From contig DASYAE010000237.1 in the NCBI GenBank assembly GCA_036501535.1, forward strand, positions 129,569 to 193,568: DNA of 64,000 nt, given 5' to 3'. Below, piece by piece: positions 1 to 8,012 of the stretch. The notes beneath the pieces were generated by a model. It saw nothing but the letters and a program-made list of their open reading frames with translations. It had not been told where the DNA came from and did no database searches. Both the position numbers and the translations under genes were made by a program. The DNA is from DASYAE01 sp036501535. Its GTDB lineage: Bacteria; Actinomycetota; Actinomycetes; Streptomycetales; Catenulisporaceae. Every line of letters starts with the position of its first letter. Within the stretch, counting starts at the first letter, position 1.

Positions 1-439
1 ACGTGCAGCCCGCATCGGCCATCCGGCACCCTTCGCGCTCGAACGGCGTGAGCAGGTCTCCGAGCCCGAAGATCGACAGGCCCAGCAGGGCGGCCCCGAT
101 CGCCGCCGGCCGCCCGGCGTCGCGCAGGCTCGGCCAGAGCGAGCGCCAGGCGAACAGCACCACCGCCGCGCCGCACAGCGTGATCACGAGCAGCAGGAAC
201 CAGGCTCCAGGTGCGCCGTTTGCGTACATGTCGCTGATCGAGTGCTTCGTGACGCTGTAGTGCGGGCCCTGCCAGCTCGCCGCCAGCAGCCAGGCGAAGG
301 TGAACAGGATGTCGGCGGCCACTGCGATCCCCGCCCACCGCCGCACCCGCCGCGCGCTCGTCGCCGGCGCCGCGCCTCCGCTCTCCGCACTGGTCTCAGC
401 TATCGATGAAGCCGATGCGCGACTCGCCGTGCGTCCCAT
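1..439 (-). CDS. DUF998-like integral membrane protein, 3' end outside window
   Basis: Translating the reverse strand from the ATG at 439 gives 146 residues that stay open to the window edge, so the C-terminus is missing. After a polar, Ala/Ser-rich N-terminus of about 35 residues there is a hydrophobic helix (around ADILFTFAWLLAAS), the polar motif KHSISDMYANGAPG, a second helix (WFLLLVITLCGAAVVLFAW) and a third (AALLGLSIFGLGDLL). A helix followed by an H-S-I-S-D type motif is the pattern I associate with DUF998 membrane proteins, whose biochemical role is unknown. The purine-rich stretch AAGGGGA lies about 8 nt before the ATG and supports this start. The gene diverges from the EACC1 gene. 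The family call is from memory and rests on a partial sequence. Confidence 0.6.
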   Translation of the reverse strand, partial: MGRTASRASASSIAETSAESGGAAPATSARRVRRWAGIAVAADILFTFAWLLAASWQGPHYSVTKHSISDMYANGAPGAWFLLLVITLCGAAVVLFAWRSLWPSLRDAGRPAAIGAALLGLSIFGLGDLLTPFEREGCRMADAGCT

Positions 440-742
440 CGCCGGGTCCCCTTCCGTCCGTTGGCTCTGTGTTCATGGATCCGGTCTCTTCGATCCGGTC
501 TCCGCGCTCTGAAACCCGCGGTGTCCAGCGGAAACGTTAGGAGCCGGCGGATCGCGCCGCGTCGCCGCGCAGTGGACACTTCGCTGTAGCTCTTACGGGG
601 GACACGCCCTCGCAGTCGGCGACGATCTCGTATGCTGACGGTGCGTCAGATCAACATCACAGAAACGGCACAGCCGCGACCCTCGAGGCCGCACCGATGT
701 CACAGTGTTGTCAAGTCTTCACGCGTGAGTTGGGGTGGCCGC
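440..742. other. Divergent intergenic region, 303 bp
   Basis: This lies between the leftward membrane protein gene and the rightward EACC1 gene and must hold both promoters. The clearest element is a perfect 6-bp inverted repeat with a 3-nt loop, CTGACG-gtg-CGTCAG at 635-649, which could be a repressor half-site pair. An in-frame ATG at 632 would extend the EACC1 protein by 37 residues, but that extension has no family character and would place the inverted repeat inside the gene. No confident -35/-10 pair was assigned. Confidence 0.35.
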
Positions 743-1111
743 GTGGAAGCGGAGATCCGGGTTTCCGGGAGCCGGGGAGCTGAAGTCGACGAGGTCGGCG
801 AGCTGGCCGCGCTGCTGGAGTGGTTGCGCGGCGAGCGCGGTCTGGCCGGCGCGACCCGGGAGGTCCGGGTACCGCCTTCCCCGGGCGAACTCGGCGGGGC
901 GGTCGAGGCGCTCGCCGTGGCGCTCGGCGCCGGCGGCGCGGCCGGGACGCTCGCCACATCCCTGTTCGGGTGGCTGCGCACCCGCAGGCCGAATCTGAAG
1001 GTCACGGTCGCCAGGGACGGGAACAGCGTCACCGTCGAGGCGGGCCAGGTCCGGGACGGCGACGTGCTGCCGCTGCTGCGGGAGGCTTTGGAGCCCAGGG
1101 ATGGACTCTGA
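743..1111 (+). CDS. EACC1 family protein (effector-associated constant component 1)
   Basis: A 122-residue protein read from the GTG at 743. It has the features I know from EACC1 proteins: an EIRVSG start, an acidic stretch, LLEWLRGERGL, a PSPGELGG segment, a small hydrophobic run (LAVALGAGGAAGTLATSLFGWL) and a basic RTRRP linker before a final beta-rich part. EACC1 proteins are small adaptor-like components found next to caspase, trypsin or signalling genes in proposed actinobacterial conflict systems. The neighbour at 1101 is a caspase-type protein whose start overlaps this gene by 11 nt, which implies translational coupling. The GTG was preferred over the ATG at 632 because family similarity begins there, although its ribosome binding site is weak. 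Confidence 0.8.
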   Translation: MEAEIRVSGSRGAEVDEVGELAALLEWLRGERGLAGATREVRVPPSPGELGGAVEALAVALGAGGAAGTLATSLFGWLRTRRPNLKVTVARDGNSVTVEAGQVRDGDVLPLLREALEPRDGL

Positions 1112-2009
1112 CAAGCCCTGTGACTACTCCCAGTCCCGCGCGGTGCTCATCGGGACCTCCGAGTACCAGGACGAGAGGTTCCCCGCGCTTCCCTCGGCGG
1201 ACAACAGCCTTGAGGGCATGCACCAGATCCTCACCGATCCCGAGCTGTGCGGCTGGCCCCCCGGCCGGGTCAAGCAGCTGGCCAACGTGTCCGACAGCCG
1301 TCAGGTGATCATCAAGCTGCGCGAGTGGGCACAGAAGACCACCGGGGTGTTCCTGCTCTACTACGTCGGCCACGGGACCCCCGGCGAGCGGGGGCCGTGC
1401 CTCACCCTCGCCGACACGCAGGAGCAGCACCCCGACGCCACCGGCCTGGAGTACCGCCACGTCCGCAACGCGGCGTTCCGGCCGGGACCGCCCATTCCCC
1501 GGTTCCCCCGGGAACCGGAGCCGTCGGTGCCCTGGTGGCGGCAGCGGTGGGGCGCCCTCGCGGCGGCGGCGCTCCTTGTGGCGGTCGGGGCCACGACGTA
1601 CGGCACCGTCAGGTGGCTTGACGGCTCCGGCCCGCAGTGCGGGACGACGGCCGGGGCCTCCGCACAGCCGGGCGGCGCGGTGGTGATCGAGTCGGACCTG
1701 GATGCCGACCCGGAGGATCTGCTGATCGCCTACATCTATCTGGACGCCCTGCAAGGGAACGGCGTCCGCGTGGACACGAACGTCACGCCTTCGCTTCGTG
1801 TGGCCTATTACGACCAGGTGTGCGCCGGGACGGTCACGATCGTGCCCGAGTACAACGGCGCGCTGCTGACGACTTCGGTCGACCAGAGCAGCAGCGCAGT
1901 CAGCACCGGCGCCGTGGACGACGCACTGGACCGGGACCTGCCGTCCTCGCTGGAGATCCTCGCCCCGGCTGCGGCGCAGTGGACGCAGGCCAACGTCGGA
2001 ACGTCCTGA
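1101..2009 (+). CDS. Truncated caspase-like domain fused through a membrane helix to an OpuAC-like binding domain
   Basis: This 302-aa protein has three parts. Residues 13-125 resemble the first half of an EACC1-associated caspase: AVLIGTSEYQD, then ALPSADNSL, and FLLYYVGHG at 84-92 with the catalytic-type His at 91. The strand that should carry the catalytic Cys (a DCC-SG type motif) is absent, because the sequence passes from the NAAFRPGPP region into a Pro-rich linker. A membrane helix follows at about 151-170. Residues 194-302 resemble the start of an OpuAC osmoprotectant-binding domain (VVIESD, YIYLDALQGNGV, TIVPEYNGALLT) but are much shorter than the usual 250 or more residues. If the topology is simple, the caspase remnant is cytoplasmic and the sensor-like part is outside. 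Without Cys it is probably not a protease. It is coupled to the EACC1 gene upstream. Confidence 0.72.
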   Translation: MDSDKPCDYSQSRAVLIGTSEYQDERFPALPSADNSLEGMHQILTDPELCGWPPGRVKQLANVSDSRQVIIKLREWAQKTTGVFLLYYVGHGTPGERGPCLTLADTQEQHPDATGLEYRHVRNAAFRPGPPIPRFPREPEPSVPWWRQRWGALAAAALLVAVGATTYGTVRWLDGSGPQCGTTAGASAQPGGAVVIESDLDADPEDLLIAYIYLDALQGNGVRVDTNVTPSLRVAYYDQVCAGTVTIVPEYNGALLTTSVDQSSSAVSTGAVDDALDRDLPSSLEILAPAAAQWTQANVGTS

Positions 2010-2032
2010 CCTGACCGGCACGGTCGCACAGG

Positions 2033-2069
2033 GTCTGCCCCTGCCGGAGGCAGAGCGGCAGGGGCAGAC
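2033..2069. terminator. Strong bidirectional hairpin between convergent genes
   Basis: A perfect 14-bp stem (2033-2046 with 2056-2069) closes a 9-nt loop. It lies 24 nt after the stop of the caspase-like gene and 36 nt after the stop of the convergent permease gene. There is no clear T-tract, which is common for actinomycete terminators. Confidence 0.85.
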
Positions 2070-2104
2070 GTCTGTGGCGGTCCGGTGCGGATTCCGGTGC
2101 TGAT

Positions 2105-2986
2105 TCAGCCCTTCACCGCTCCGGTCAGGCCGCCGACGATCCGCTTCTGGAAGATCGAGAAGAAGACCAGCGCGGGCAGCATGGCCAGCGAGGTGAAGGC
2201 GAGGACCTTCGCGGTGTCGGTGGAGTACTGCGAGGAGAACTGCTGGACGCCGAGCGGCAGGGTGTAGTTCGCCTGCGAGTTGAGGATGTACAGGGGCAGC
2301 ACGTAGTTGTTCCAGCTGCCGATGAACGCGAGGATGCCGACGGTGATCACGCCGGGCAGCGAGAGCGGGAGCGCCATCCGGGCGAAGAACCCGAGCCGGC
2401 TGGCCCCGTCGATCGTGGCGGCCTCCTCGATCTCCTTGGGGATGGCCCGCAGGAACGGCACCAGGATGATGACGGTGGTCGGCAGGCCGAAGGCGATCTG
2501 CGGGATGATGATGCCGGCCAGGCTGTCGATGAGGCCGAGGTCCTTGATCACGATGTACAGCGGGGTGATCGCGATGACCAGGGGGAACATCAGGCCGGCG
2601 GCGAACAGGGAGTACATCGCGCCCTTGAGCTTGAAGTCGTAGCGCGCGATGGCGAAGCTGACCATCAGGCCGAGAGCGACGATGCCGACGGTGCTGGCGA
2701 GCCCGACGATGGTGGAGTTGGCGAACTCGCCCCAGAACGTCTCCGAGGTCAGGATGCCGGTGTAGTTGCTGAAGACCCAGGGGTGCGGCAGGCCGGCCGG
2801 GCTCGTGGTGATCTGCGCGTTGGTGCGGAATCCGCCGACCACGAGGTAGAGCACCGGCGCGACGCAGACCGCGATGAAAAGCAGCGCGACGAAGTAGGTG
2901 ACCGGGTTGCCCCACTTCTGCGGCTTGTCGCGGCGGTCGCGGCCGTTGCGCCGGCCGATGCCCGCGCGAACGGTCGTCGCGCTCAT
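2105..2986 (-). CDS. Carbohydrate ABC transporter permease (MalG type)
   Basis: A 293-aa inner-membrane permease with about six hydrophobic helices. The cytoplasmic EAA loop EEAATIDGAS...ALPLSLPG near residue 200 contacts the ATPase, and the FIGSWNNYVLPL segment and C-terminal tail are typical of MalG/LacG sugar permeases. It imports a sugar or oligosaccharide with the permease at 2986 and the lipoprotein at 4032. The ATG at 2986 shares one base with the TGA of the upstream permease, so the two are translationally coupled. No ATPase gene is present here. In actinomycetes such systems usually borrow the shared MsiK-type ATPase. The substrate cannot be read from the sequence. Confidence 0.93.
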   Translation of the reverse strand: MSATTVRAGIGRRNGRDRRDKPQKWGNPVTYFVALLFIAVCVAPVLYLVVGGFRTNAQITTSPAGLPHPWVFSNYTGILTSETFWGEFANSTIVGLASTVGIVALGLMVSFAIARYDFKLKGAMYSLFAAGLMFPLVIAITPLYIVIKDLGLIDSLAGIIIPQIAFGLPTTVIILVPFLRAIPKEIEEAATIDGASRLGFFARMALPLSLPGVITVGILAFIGSWNNYVLPLYILNSQANYTLPLGVQQFSSQYSTDTAKVLAFTSLAMLPALVFFSIFQKRIVGGLTGAVKG

Positions 2987-4020
2987 CACACGCCTCCTTG
3001 GGTGACGGAGCCGCGCAGGTCGCGGCGCAGGACGAAGCGCTGGTAGATCAGGGCGACGACGAGCGAGATCAGGAACATCACGACGGCGATGGCGTTGCCG
3101 TAGCCGTAGTTGCCCGCGTCGCGGCCCTGGCCGACCATGTAGATCGCCATGGTCGAGGTGCCCGCGGTGCCCGAGACGTACTCGCCCCAGATGATGTAGA
3201 CCAGGTCGAACAGCTGCAGCGAGCCGATGATGGACAGGAACGCCCAGATGCGGATGGTGGGTCCGAGCAGCGGCACGGTGATGCGGCGCTGGATCTGCCA
3301 GTAGCTCGCGCCGTCGATCGCGGCGGCCTCGAAGAGCTCCTCGGGGATGGACTGCAGGCCGGCGAGCATCAGGATCACCGCGAAGCCGATGTACTTCCAC
3401 GAGATGATGGCCATCAGCGTCCAGATGGCCAGGTGCGGGTCGGCCAGCCAGTCGTGCGTCAGGAAGCCCAGCCCGGCGTTGTGCAGCAGGTCGTTCATGG
3501 CGCCGCCGGTGCCGCCGCCGAGCATCAGGCTCCAGCCGGTGCCGACGATGACCTCGGAGATGACGTAGGGCACGAAGATCAGGACGCGGATGATCGCGCG
3601 GCCGCGGATCCTCTGGTTCAGCAGCAGCGCCAGCACGATCGCCAGCGGGCCCTGGATGAGCAGGGAGAGGACGACGATGACGAGGTTGTGCCTGAGGACC
3701 GCCTGGAACGCGGGATCGGTCAGGATCAGCCGGTAGTTGTTCAGCCCCACCCACTGGGTGGCCGGCCCGTAGCCGGACCACCGGTAGAAGCCGTAGTACG
3801 CGGCGAGCGCGACCGGGAAGATCACGAACGCCAGGAACACCAGGATCGCCGGCCCGGACAGCACCGCGATCTCCAGTCGCATTCTGGCACGGCCGTGGCC
3901 GCGGCGGCGCGCGGCCGCCCGCGGCGAAGCCGGGGGCGCGGCCGGCGCCGCGCCCCCGGTTCGACCCGCGCCCTGCGACTGCCGGCCGACGGCCGTGTCA
4001 GTACCCAGGGTCTCGCTCAT
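2986..4020 (-). CDS. Carbohydrate ABC transporter permease (MalF type)
   Basis: A 344-aa permease. A polar, Ala/Arg-rich cytoplasmic N-terminus of about 45 residues precedes six hydrophobic helices. The segment VFLAFVIFPVALAAYYGFYRW is the usual first helix of the MalF/LacF family, and the EAA loop reads FEAAAIDGASYWQIQ followed by ITVPLLGPT. It forms the heterodimeric channel with the MalG-type permease, whose start overlaps this stop. The binding-protein stop lies only 11 nt upstream of this ATG, consistent with one operon in the order binding protein, MalF, MalG. Confidence 0.93.
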   Translation of the reverse strand: MSETLGTDTAVGRQSQGAGRTGGAAPAAPPASPRAAARRRGHGRARMRLEIAVLSGPAILVFLAFVIFPVALAAYYGFYRWSGYGPATQWVGLNNYRLILTDPAFQAVLRHNLVIVVLSLLIQGPLAIVLALLLNQRIRGRAIIRVLIFVPYVISEVIVGTGWSLMLGGGTGGAMNDLLHNAGLGFLTHDWLADPHLAIWTLMAIISWKYIGFAVILMLAGLQSIPEELFEAAAIDGASYWQIQRRITVPLLGPTIRIWAFLSIIGSLQLFDLVYIIWGEYVSGTAGTSTMAIYMVGQGRDAGNYGYGNAIAVVMFLISLVVALIYQRFVLRRDLRGSVTQGGV

Positions 4021-4031
4021 CGTCTGCTTTC

Positions 4032-5321
4032 TCAGCCCTTCTCGGCGGCGGTCGTGGTCTGCGAGATGATGTCGGCGACGGTGCCGGTGCCGGCCATCAG
4101 GTTCACCACGGAGGTGTTCATCGCGTTGCCGACGTTAAGACCGAACTCGGTGTCGAGGTACAGCACGGAGTACTTGGCCTTGTTGGCGGCCTGCAGCGCC
4201 GAGACGTTGTAGGGCTGGGTGATCACCACCTGGGCGGCCTTGTTGACCGGGATGGACTGCAGAGCCTTGGCATAGGCCTCCTGCTGGTCCTTGGTCACCA
4301 GGAACTCCAGGAACTCGAAGGCCTCCTTCGGCGCGCTCTTCGACAGCGAGTACGCGTCGTTGCCGCCCATGATCGCGGTCGGGTCGCCCTGGCCGCCGGC
4401 CACCGCCGGGAAGGGGAACCAGCCCAGGTCCGGCAGCGGCTGCTGGTTCGGGGTCAGGCTGCCGATCACCCCGGGGTCCCAGCTGCCCATCAGCTCCATG
4501 GCCGCCTTGTGGTTGGCGACCATGCCCGCCGAGGATCCGGCGCCCTGCTGCGCGGCGGTGGTCAGGAAGCCGTTCTGGAACGGGCTGACCTTGAGGAACG
4601 CGGCCAGGTCGTTTCCGGCCTTGGTCCAGCACGGGTCGGTGAACTTCAGCGTCTTGGCGGTGTTGGCCATCGTGGTCTGACTGCACTCGCGCAGCGCGAA
4701 GTTGTAGTACCAGTGCGCGGCCGGCCACGCGTCCTTCGCGCCGACCGCGATCGGCGCGACGCCGATCGTCTTCAGCTTGCCGACGTCCGTCTCCAGCTCG
4801 TCGATCGTCGTGGGCGTGGAGGTGATGCCGGCCTGCTGGAAGAGGTCCTTGCTGTAGTAAAAGCCCTCGGGCTGGGTGTCGAAGGGCACTGCGTAGACCT
4901 GGCCGTCGATCGTCTCGCTGCTGAGGGCCGACGCACCGACGTTGGCCTGGTCCGTGGAGTTGAGGCTCAGCGCCTGCAGCTGGCCGGCGGTGACCTCGGC
5001 CTGCATCTTGCCGCCGCCGCGCTGCAGGAAGATGTCCGGGGCGGAGTTCGCGTTCAGCGCGGTCTGCAGCTTGCCGTCGAAGTTCTCGTTCTGGATCGTC
5101 TGGTATTGAATCGTGACGTTCGGGTGCGTCGTCTCGAACTGCTTCGCAGCGCTCTTGAAGTAGTTCAGCCCGAGCGGGCCGTTCGTCAGGTTCTCCCAGA
5201 AGGTGATCGTGACCTTGCCGCCGCCCGAGCCGCCGCCGCTGCCACCGGCGCAGCCGGAGGCGGCGAGTGTGATGCCCAAGCCGATGGCGATGGCCGTGGC
5301 GCTGCGTATTTTCCTCGTCAT
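4032..5321 (-). CDS. Extracellular solute-binding lipoprotein of a sugar ABC transporter
   Basis: A 429-aa protein with a lipoprotein signal: basic MTRKIRSA, a hydrophobic run, and the lipobox LAASGC with Cys near residue 24, followed by a Gly/Ser linker. The mature part begins VTITFWENLTNGP and continues with the FETTHPNVTI and ALNANSAPDIFLQRGG segments of family 1 (MalE-like) binding proteins. It captures the sugar outside the membrane for the two permeases downstream. The ATG at 5321 places the signal peptide at the very N-terminus; another in-frame ATG at 5348 would add nine residues, and neither has a convincing Shine-Dalgarno sequence. It is first in its operon, behind two LacI-like operators. 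Confidence 0.93.
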   Translation of the reverse strand: MTRKIRSATAIAIGLGITLAASGCAGGSGGGSGGGKVTITFWENLTNGPLGLNYFKSAAKQFETTHPNVTIQYQTIQNENFDGKLQTALNANSAPDIFLQRGGGKMQAEVTAGQLQALSLNSTDQANVGASALSSETIDGQVYAVPFDTQPEGFYYSKDLFQQAGITSTPTTIDELETDVGKLKTIGVAPIAVGAKDAWPAAHWYYNFALRECSQTTMANTAKTLKFTDPCWTKAGNDLAAFLKVSPFQNGFLTTAAQQGAGSSAGMVANHKAAMELMGSWDPGVIGSLTPNQQPLPDLGWFPFPAVAGGQGDPTAIMGGNDAYSLSKSAPKEAFEFLEFLVTKDQQEAYAKALQSIPVNKAAQVVITQPYNVSALQAANKAKYSVLYLDTEFGLNVGNAMNTSVVNLMAGTGTVADIISQTTTAAEKG

Positions 5322-5384
5322 CGTGGAAACACCGCAATCTGTCGTCATTGATGCAAAGGTTTGCGCGGAGTGGGGGACCGTTGG

Positions 5385-5408
5385 TCGAAAGTTTCCGAAA
5401 GTTTCGGA
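5385..5408. promoter_or_regulatory. LacI-family operator-like site, promoter-proximal
   Basis: Two overlapping palindromic units of the form CGAAAGTTTCcG occur here, giving TCGAAAGTTTC followed by CGAAAGTTTCGG. The GAAA-N-TTTC core is the usual recognition pattern of LacI-type sugar repressors in actinomycetes. The site is about 65 bp upstream of the binding-protein start, where a repressor could block the transporter promoter. No LacI-type regulator gene lies in the window. Confidence 0.65.
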
Positions 5409-5636
5409 CACATCTTGATCTGGCCGTTCACTTGGCAGGACCTTCGTGGCAACCGCGAGGTCGGGTGCGTGCGCAGGCGATGAACGGCGAAGACTGCGAC
5501 CCCTGCCCTCCCGGCTCCCGGCTAGTGTGTGCGAACTCCCAGATAGGCGGGCTGGGACCGGAAACGGTCGGCTTCGTTCCGGAGGCTTCAATCTTGGAGA
5601 GTATGCGCTAGGCGCGGGGCGCCGGTCAATGCATTC

Positions 5637-5663
5637 TTTTCGAAACGTTATCGAAAGTTTCGA
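5637..5663. promoter_or_regulatory. Second LacI-family operator-like site
   Basis: The stretch holds TTCGAAACGTTATCGAAAGTTTCGA, again two CGAAA/TTTCG palindromes, one of them the same CGAAAGTTTCG core as at 5385. It is about 240 bp upstream of the first site, so repression by looping is possible. It sits just beyond the 3' end of the condensation-domain gene at 5694. Apart from these two sites, nothing else was recognised in the 372-bp gap 5322-5693. Confidence 0.6.
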
Positions 5664-5693
5664 CAAGAAAGCGGAGCCGAAGCCGAGGTGGAT

Positions 5694-7101
5694 CTAGCGG
5701 GCGGCGACGGCCGGCACGCCGGTACTTACTGCGGGATCCGCCGCCGCCTCGATCGCAACCGACTCGACGGCGCGGGTCAGCCGCTCGATGTCCGCCGGGG
5801 CGACGCAGTGCGTATCCGCACCGATCCGGAGGCCGACGCTGCCTGCCGGGCCGTCTTCGACATGCAGGAAAAGCCGCTCGAAGGGGTTATCGCGCCAGCC
5901 GGTCCACGAGAAGTCGCCACTGCCCGGCCGATCCTCCGTCGCGCTGTCCGGGGCGGGGAAATCGGACGGCTCGGCCTGAAGCTGCGCGCTGCGGCGGTCG
6001 TTGAAGAAGCAGCTGACGCCGAACTCCGGTCCGCGCTGCGCGGCGAGCTGATCGACCATGCCGGCCAGTGCCTCGGGGTCGAGATAAGCGTATTTGTAGG
6101 TACTCATGGCGGCCCGCTGCGCCCGCGCCGCCGCCTCGTCCACCGTGACGCCGCCGACGTCGAGGGCGCAGATGCCGGTCTGCGCGAGCATGCACACCGT
6201 GTCGGCCAGGCCCGCGCGGAACCGGTTGCTCGCCATCGGCCGGACCACCACCGGGTTCAGGCCGGTCACCCGGGCCACGGCGATCGCGTACAGCGCCGGC
6301 AGCACGGACGAGAACTCGGTCCGGGTGCGCTCGGCGATCGTCCGGACCGCCGGGCCGAGCGCGTGCGAGTCGAGCGCGCCGTTCCAGTAGCGCGGTGCGC
6401 GCGTCCTGCGACCGGGGGAACGGGCGGGGCGGCACGGAGCGCAGCACCTTCTCCCAGTGCCGCAGGGCCGCCGCGTTCTGCCGCCGCTCGGCGGGCGAGC
6501 GCTGCCAGGCGGCCAGTTCCAGTTGTTGCGTGCCGGTGAGCGGCGCGGTCGTCTTCGCCGCGCTCTCGCGCATCATGACCTCGGCGCCCGCGGCGTCCGT
6601 CACCATGTGGCAGATGACTGCGATCATGTGCGTCAACGTGCCCTTACACCGCACCACGGCCATGCGCACCGGCCACTCACGGGTCCAGTCACGCGGCCGC
6701 GAGCAGTAGTGGAGGCGGACCGCCTCGGCGAGCGTGTCAGGCCTGGTACCCGGGTCGGCATCGTAGACTTCGAGCACGACCTGTCCGGAGTCCGACACCT
6801 CCTGGCTCGGCCGCCCGGCCGCGTCGAACCGCAGCAGGGTGCGCATAGCGGGGAAGCGCGTCATCAGGTACCGAAGTTCCTCGACGACGTCCTGCTGGGT
6901 GGTTCCGGCCGGCAACGGCACCGTGCCGCCGAGGTAAAGCCACTGCTCCTGCCGGATCATCGCCAGCCAGATCTCCGTCTGACCCCAGGTCAGCTCGCCG
7001 GCCCCGCGGTCGGACGCGGTGAAGGCGACCGGCAGCCGCAGCGCCGGGACGGGAGGCGCCACGCCCATCTCGTCGCTCCACCCCTGGCAGATCTCTGCCA
7101 C
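5694..7101 (-). pseudogene. Stand-alone condensation-domain protein, frameshifted
   Basis: Two overlapping reading frames together encode one condensation-type acyltransferase. The first, from the GTG at 7101, carries GELTWGQTEIWLAM and AVICHMVTDAAG near residue 161, a degenerate HHxxxDG motif in which the catalytic second His (about 165) remains but the first is Cys. It runs to FPRSQDARTA. The family-typical continuation APRYWNGALDSHALG, then FSSVLPALYAIAVARVTG and GVSCFFNDRR, is in the other frame, ending at 5694. The total length of 1408 nt is one base off a multiple of three. The shift lies at about 6391-6417, a region with a GCGCGCG run and a five-G run, so a sequencing error is possible. 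If repaired the protein would be about 469 aa, normal for a free C domain. It could be a peptide-bond or ester-forming enzyme; its partner is not evident. Confidence 0.8.
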
Positions 7102-7211
7102 ACCGAGACGAAACGCGCTCGACTGGACCGGGCGAACGCGTTTGCGGCTTCCATCGTGTCACGCGCCGCCCGGCCCGTCGATCCGGCAGGACGACCCGGA
7201 AGTAAGCGCTC

Positions 7212-7634
7212 TCAGCCCGCGGCGTAGGTGCCGGGGGCGGCCGCGGCGGCGACCAGGCTTCGCTCGAGTTCCGCGGCCTCTTCGCGGTAGAAGTGGAAGC
7301 GCTCGAAGAACGCCCGCTCCGCCGCGACCGACTGCCGGGGCACGCTGAGGGCGCACGCCAGGACGTGCAGTTCGTCGAGGGTCACGAGCGGGAACTGGTC
7401 CTCGTCGAGCCGGCGGGGCAGCTCGGCGGGATCCGGCGCCGCCGCTCCCGCGTTGACCCGGCGGCGCAGCGCGGCGAAGGACTCTGCGTCCGTGCCCAGC
7501 CGGGTCGCGAACTCCAGCGGACCCCATGCCTGGGCCAACAGATAGTCCATCAGAACGGACAGCGCCCATTGCACTGCGGGGGCGAGCGTCACCCGGTAGC
7601 CGCCGGCCTCCGGATCCAGTCTGAACCGGCCCAT
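7212..7634 (-). CDS. Small protein of unknown function, paralogue of the upstream gene
   Basis: A 140-aa, soluble-looking protein without signal peptide. Its C-terminal half FPLVTLDELHVLACALSV, then FYREEAAELERSL, matches the neighbouring 125-aa protein (VPLTVRELHIVHRAFSL, then FRAEIAEVADRL), so the two are tandem duplicates that have diverged. The ATG at 7634 directly abuts the upstream stop. The position immediately downstream of an RHS toxin gene suggests an immunity protein, but I recognise no known immunity family, and a role with the condensation-domain protein downstream is equally open. Confidence 0.7.
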   Translation of the reverse strand: MGRFRLDPEAGGYRVTLAPAVQWALSVLMDYLLAQAWGPLEFATRLGTDAESFAALRRRVNAGAAAPDPAELPRRLDEDQFPLVTLDELHVLACALSVPRQSVAAERAFFERFHFYREEAAELERSLVAAAAAPGTYAAG

Positions 7635-8012
7635 CTACGCCGCGCCCCCGTCCAGCGCGCCGGCCGCGGCTGCGAGGCGGTCTGCGACCTCGGCGATCTC
7701 GGCCCGGAAGAGTCCGGTCGCCTCGTGCACGGGCTGCTCCGCGGACCGCTCGGCACCGGCCAGACTGAAGGCGCGGTGCACGATGTGCAGCTCCCGCACG
7801 GTCAGCGGCACCGGGTCCTGGCGGGTGAACCGCGCGGTGAGGTCGGCCAGCTCGGCCGGCGTACAGCCGGAGCGCACCGGCGCGGCGGCCCCCGGCGCGC
7901 GCGAGTCGCCGCTCAGCGTCAGCACTTCGTGGAACGTCCAGCGCTCCGCGGTGCGCAGTTCGACCGCCGCACCCGCCTGTGCCGGGCTGCGCACCAGCTC
8001 GAACTCAATCAC
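7635..8012 (-). CDS. Small protein directly after the RHS toxin, candidate immunity protein
   Basis: A 125-aa protein from the GTG at 8012, which overlaps the TGA of the RHS gene as GTGA, so it is translationally coupled to the toxin. It starts MIEFELVRSPAQ and ends in an alanine-rich helical tail. The overlapping start directly after a polymorphic toxin is the classic place for a cognate immunity protein. The sequence belongs to no family I can name. A diverged copy follows at 7212, a pattern often seen when immunity genes accumulate. Confidence 0.72.
   Translation of the reverse strand: MIEFELVRSPAQAGAAVELRTAERWTFHEVLTLSGDSRAPGAAAPVRSGCTPAELADLTARFTRQDPVPLTVRELHIVHRAFSLAGAERSAEQPVHEATGLFRAEIAEVADRLAAAAGALDGGAA

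Noticed and set aside
632..742. Longer start for the EACC1 protein at the ATG 632
   Set aside because: The extra 37 residues have no family similarity and would swallow the inverted repeat in the promoter region.
5694..7101. Condensation gene as a member of the NRPS cluster
   Set aside because: It is about 17 kb from the cluster, separated by the RHS and Wadjet regions and possibly inactive, so membership is not supported.
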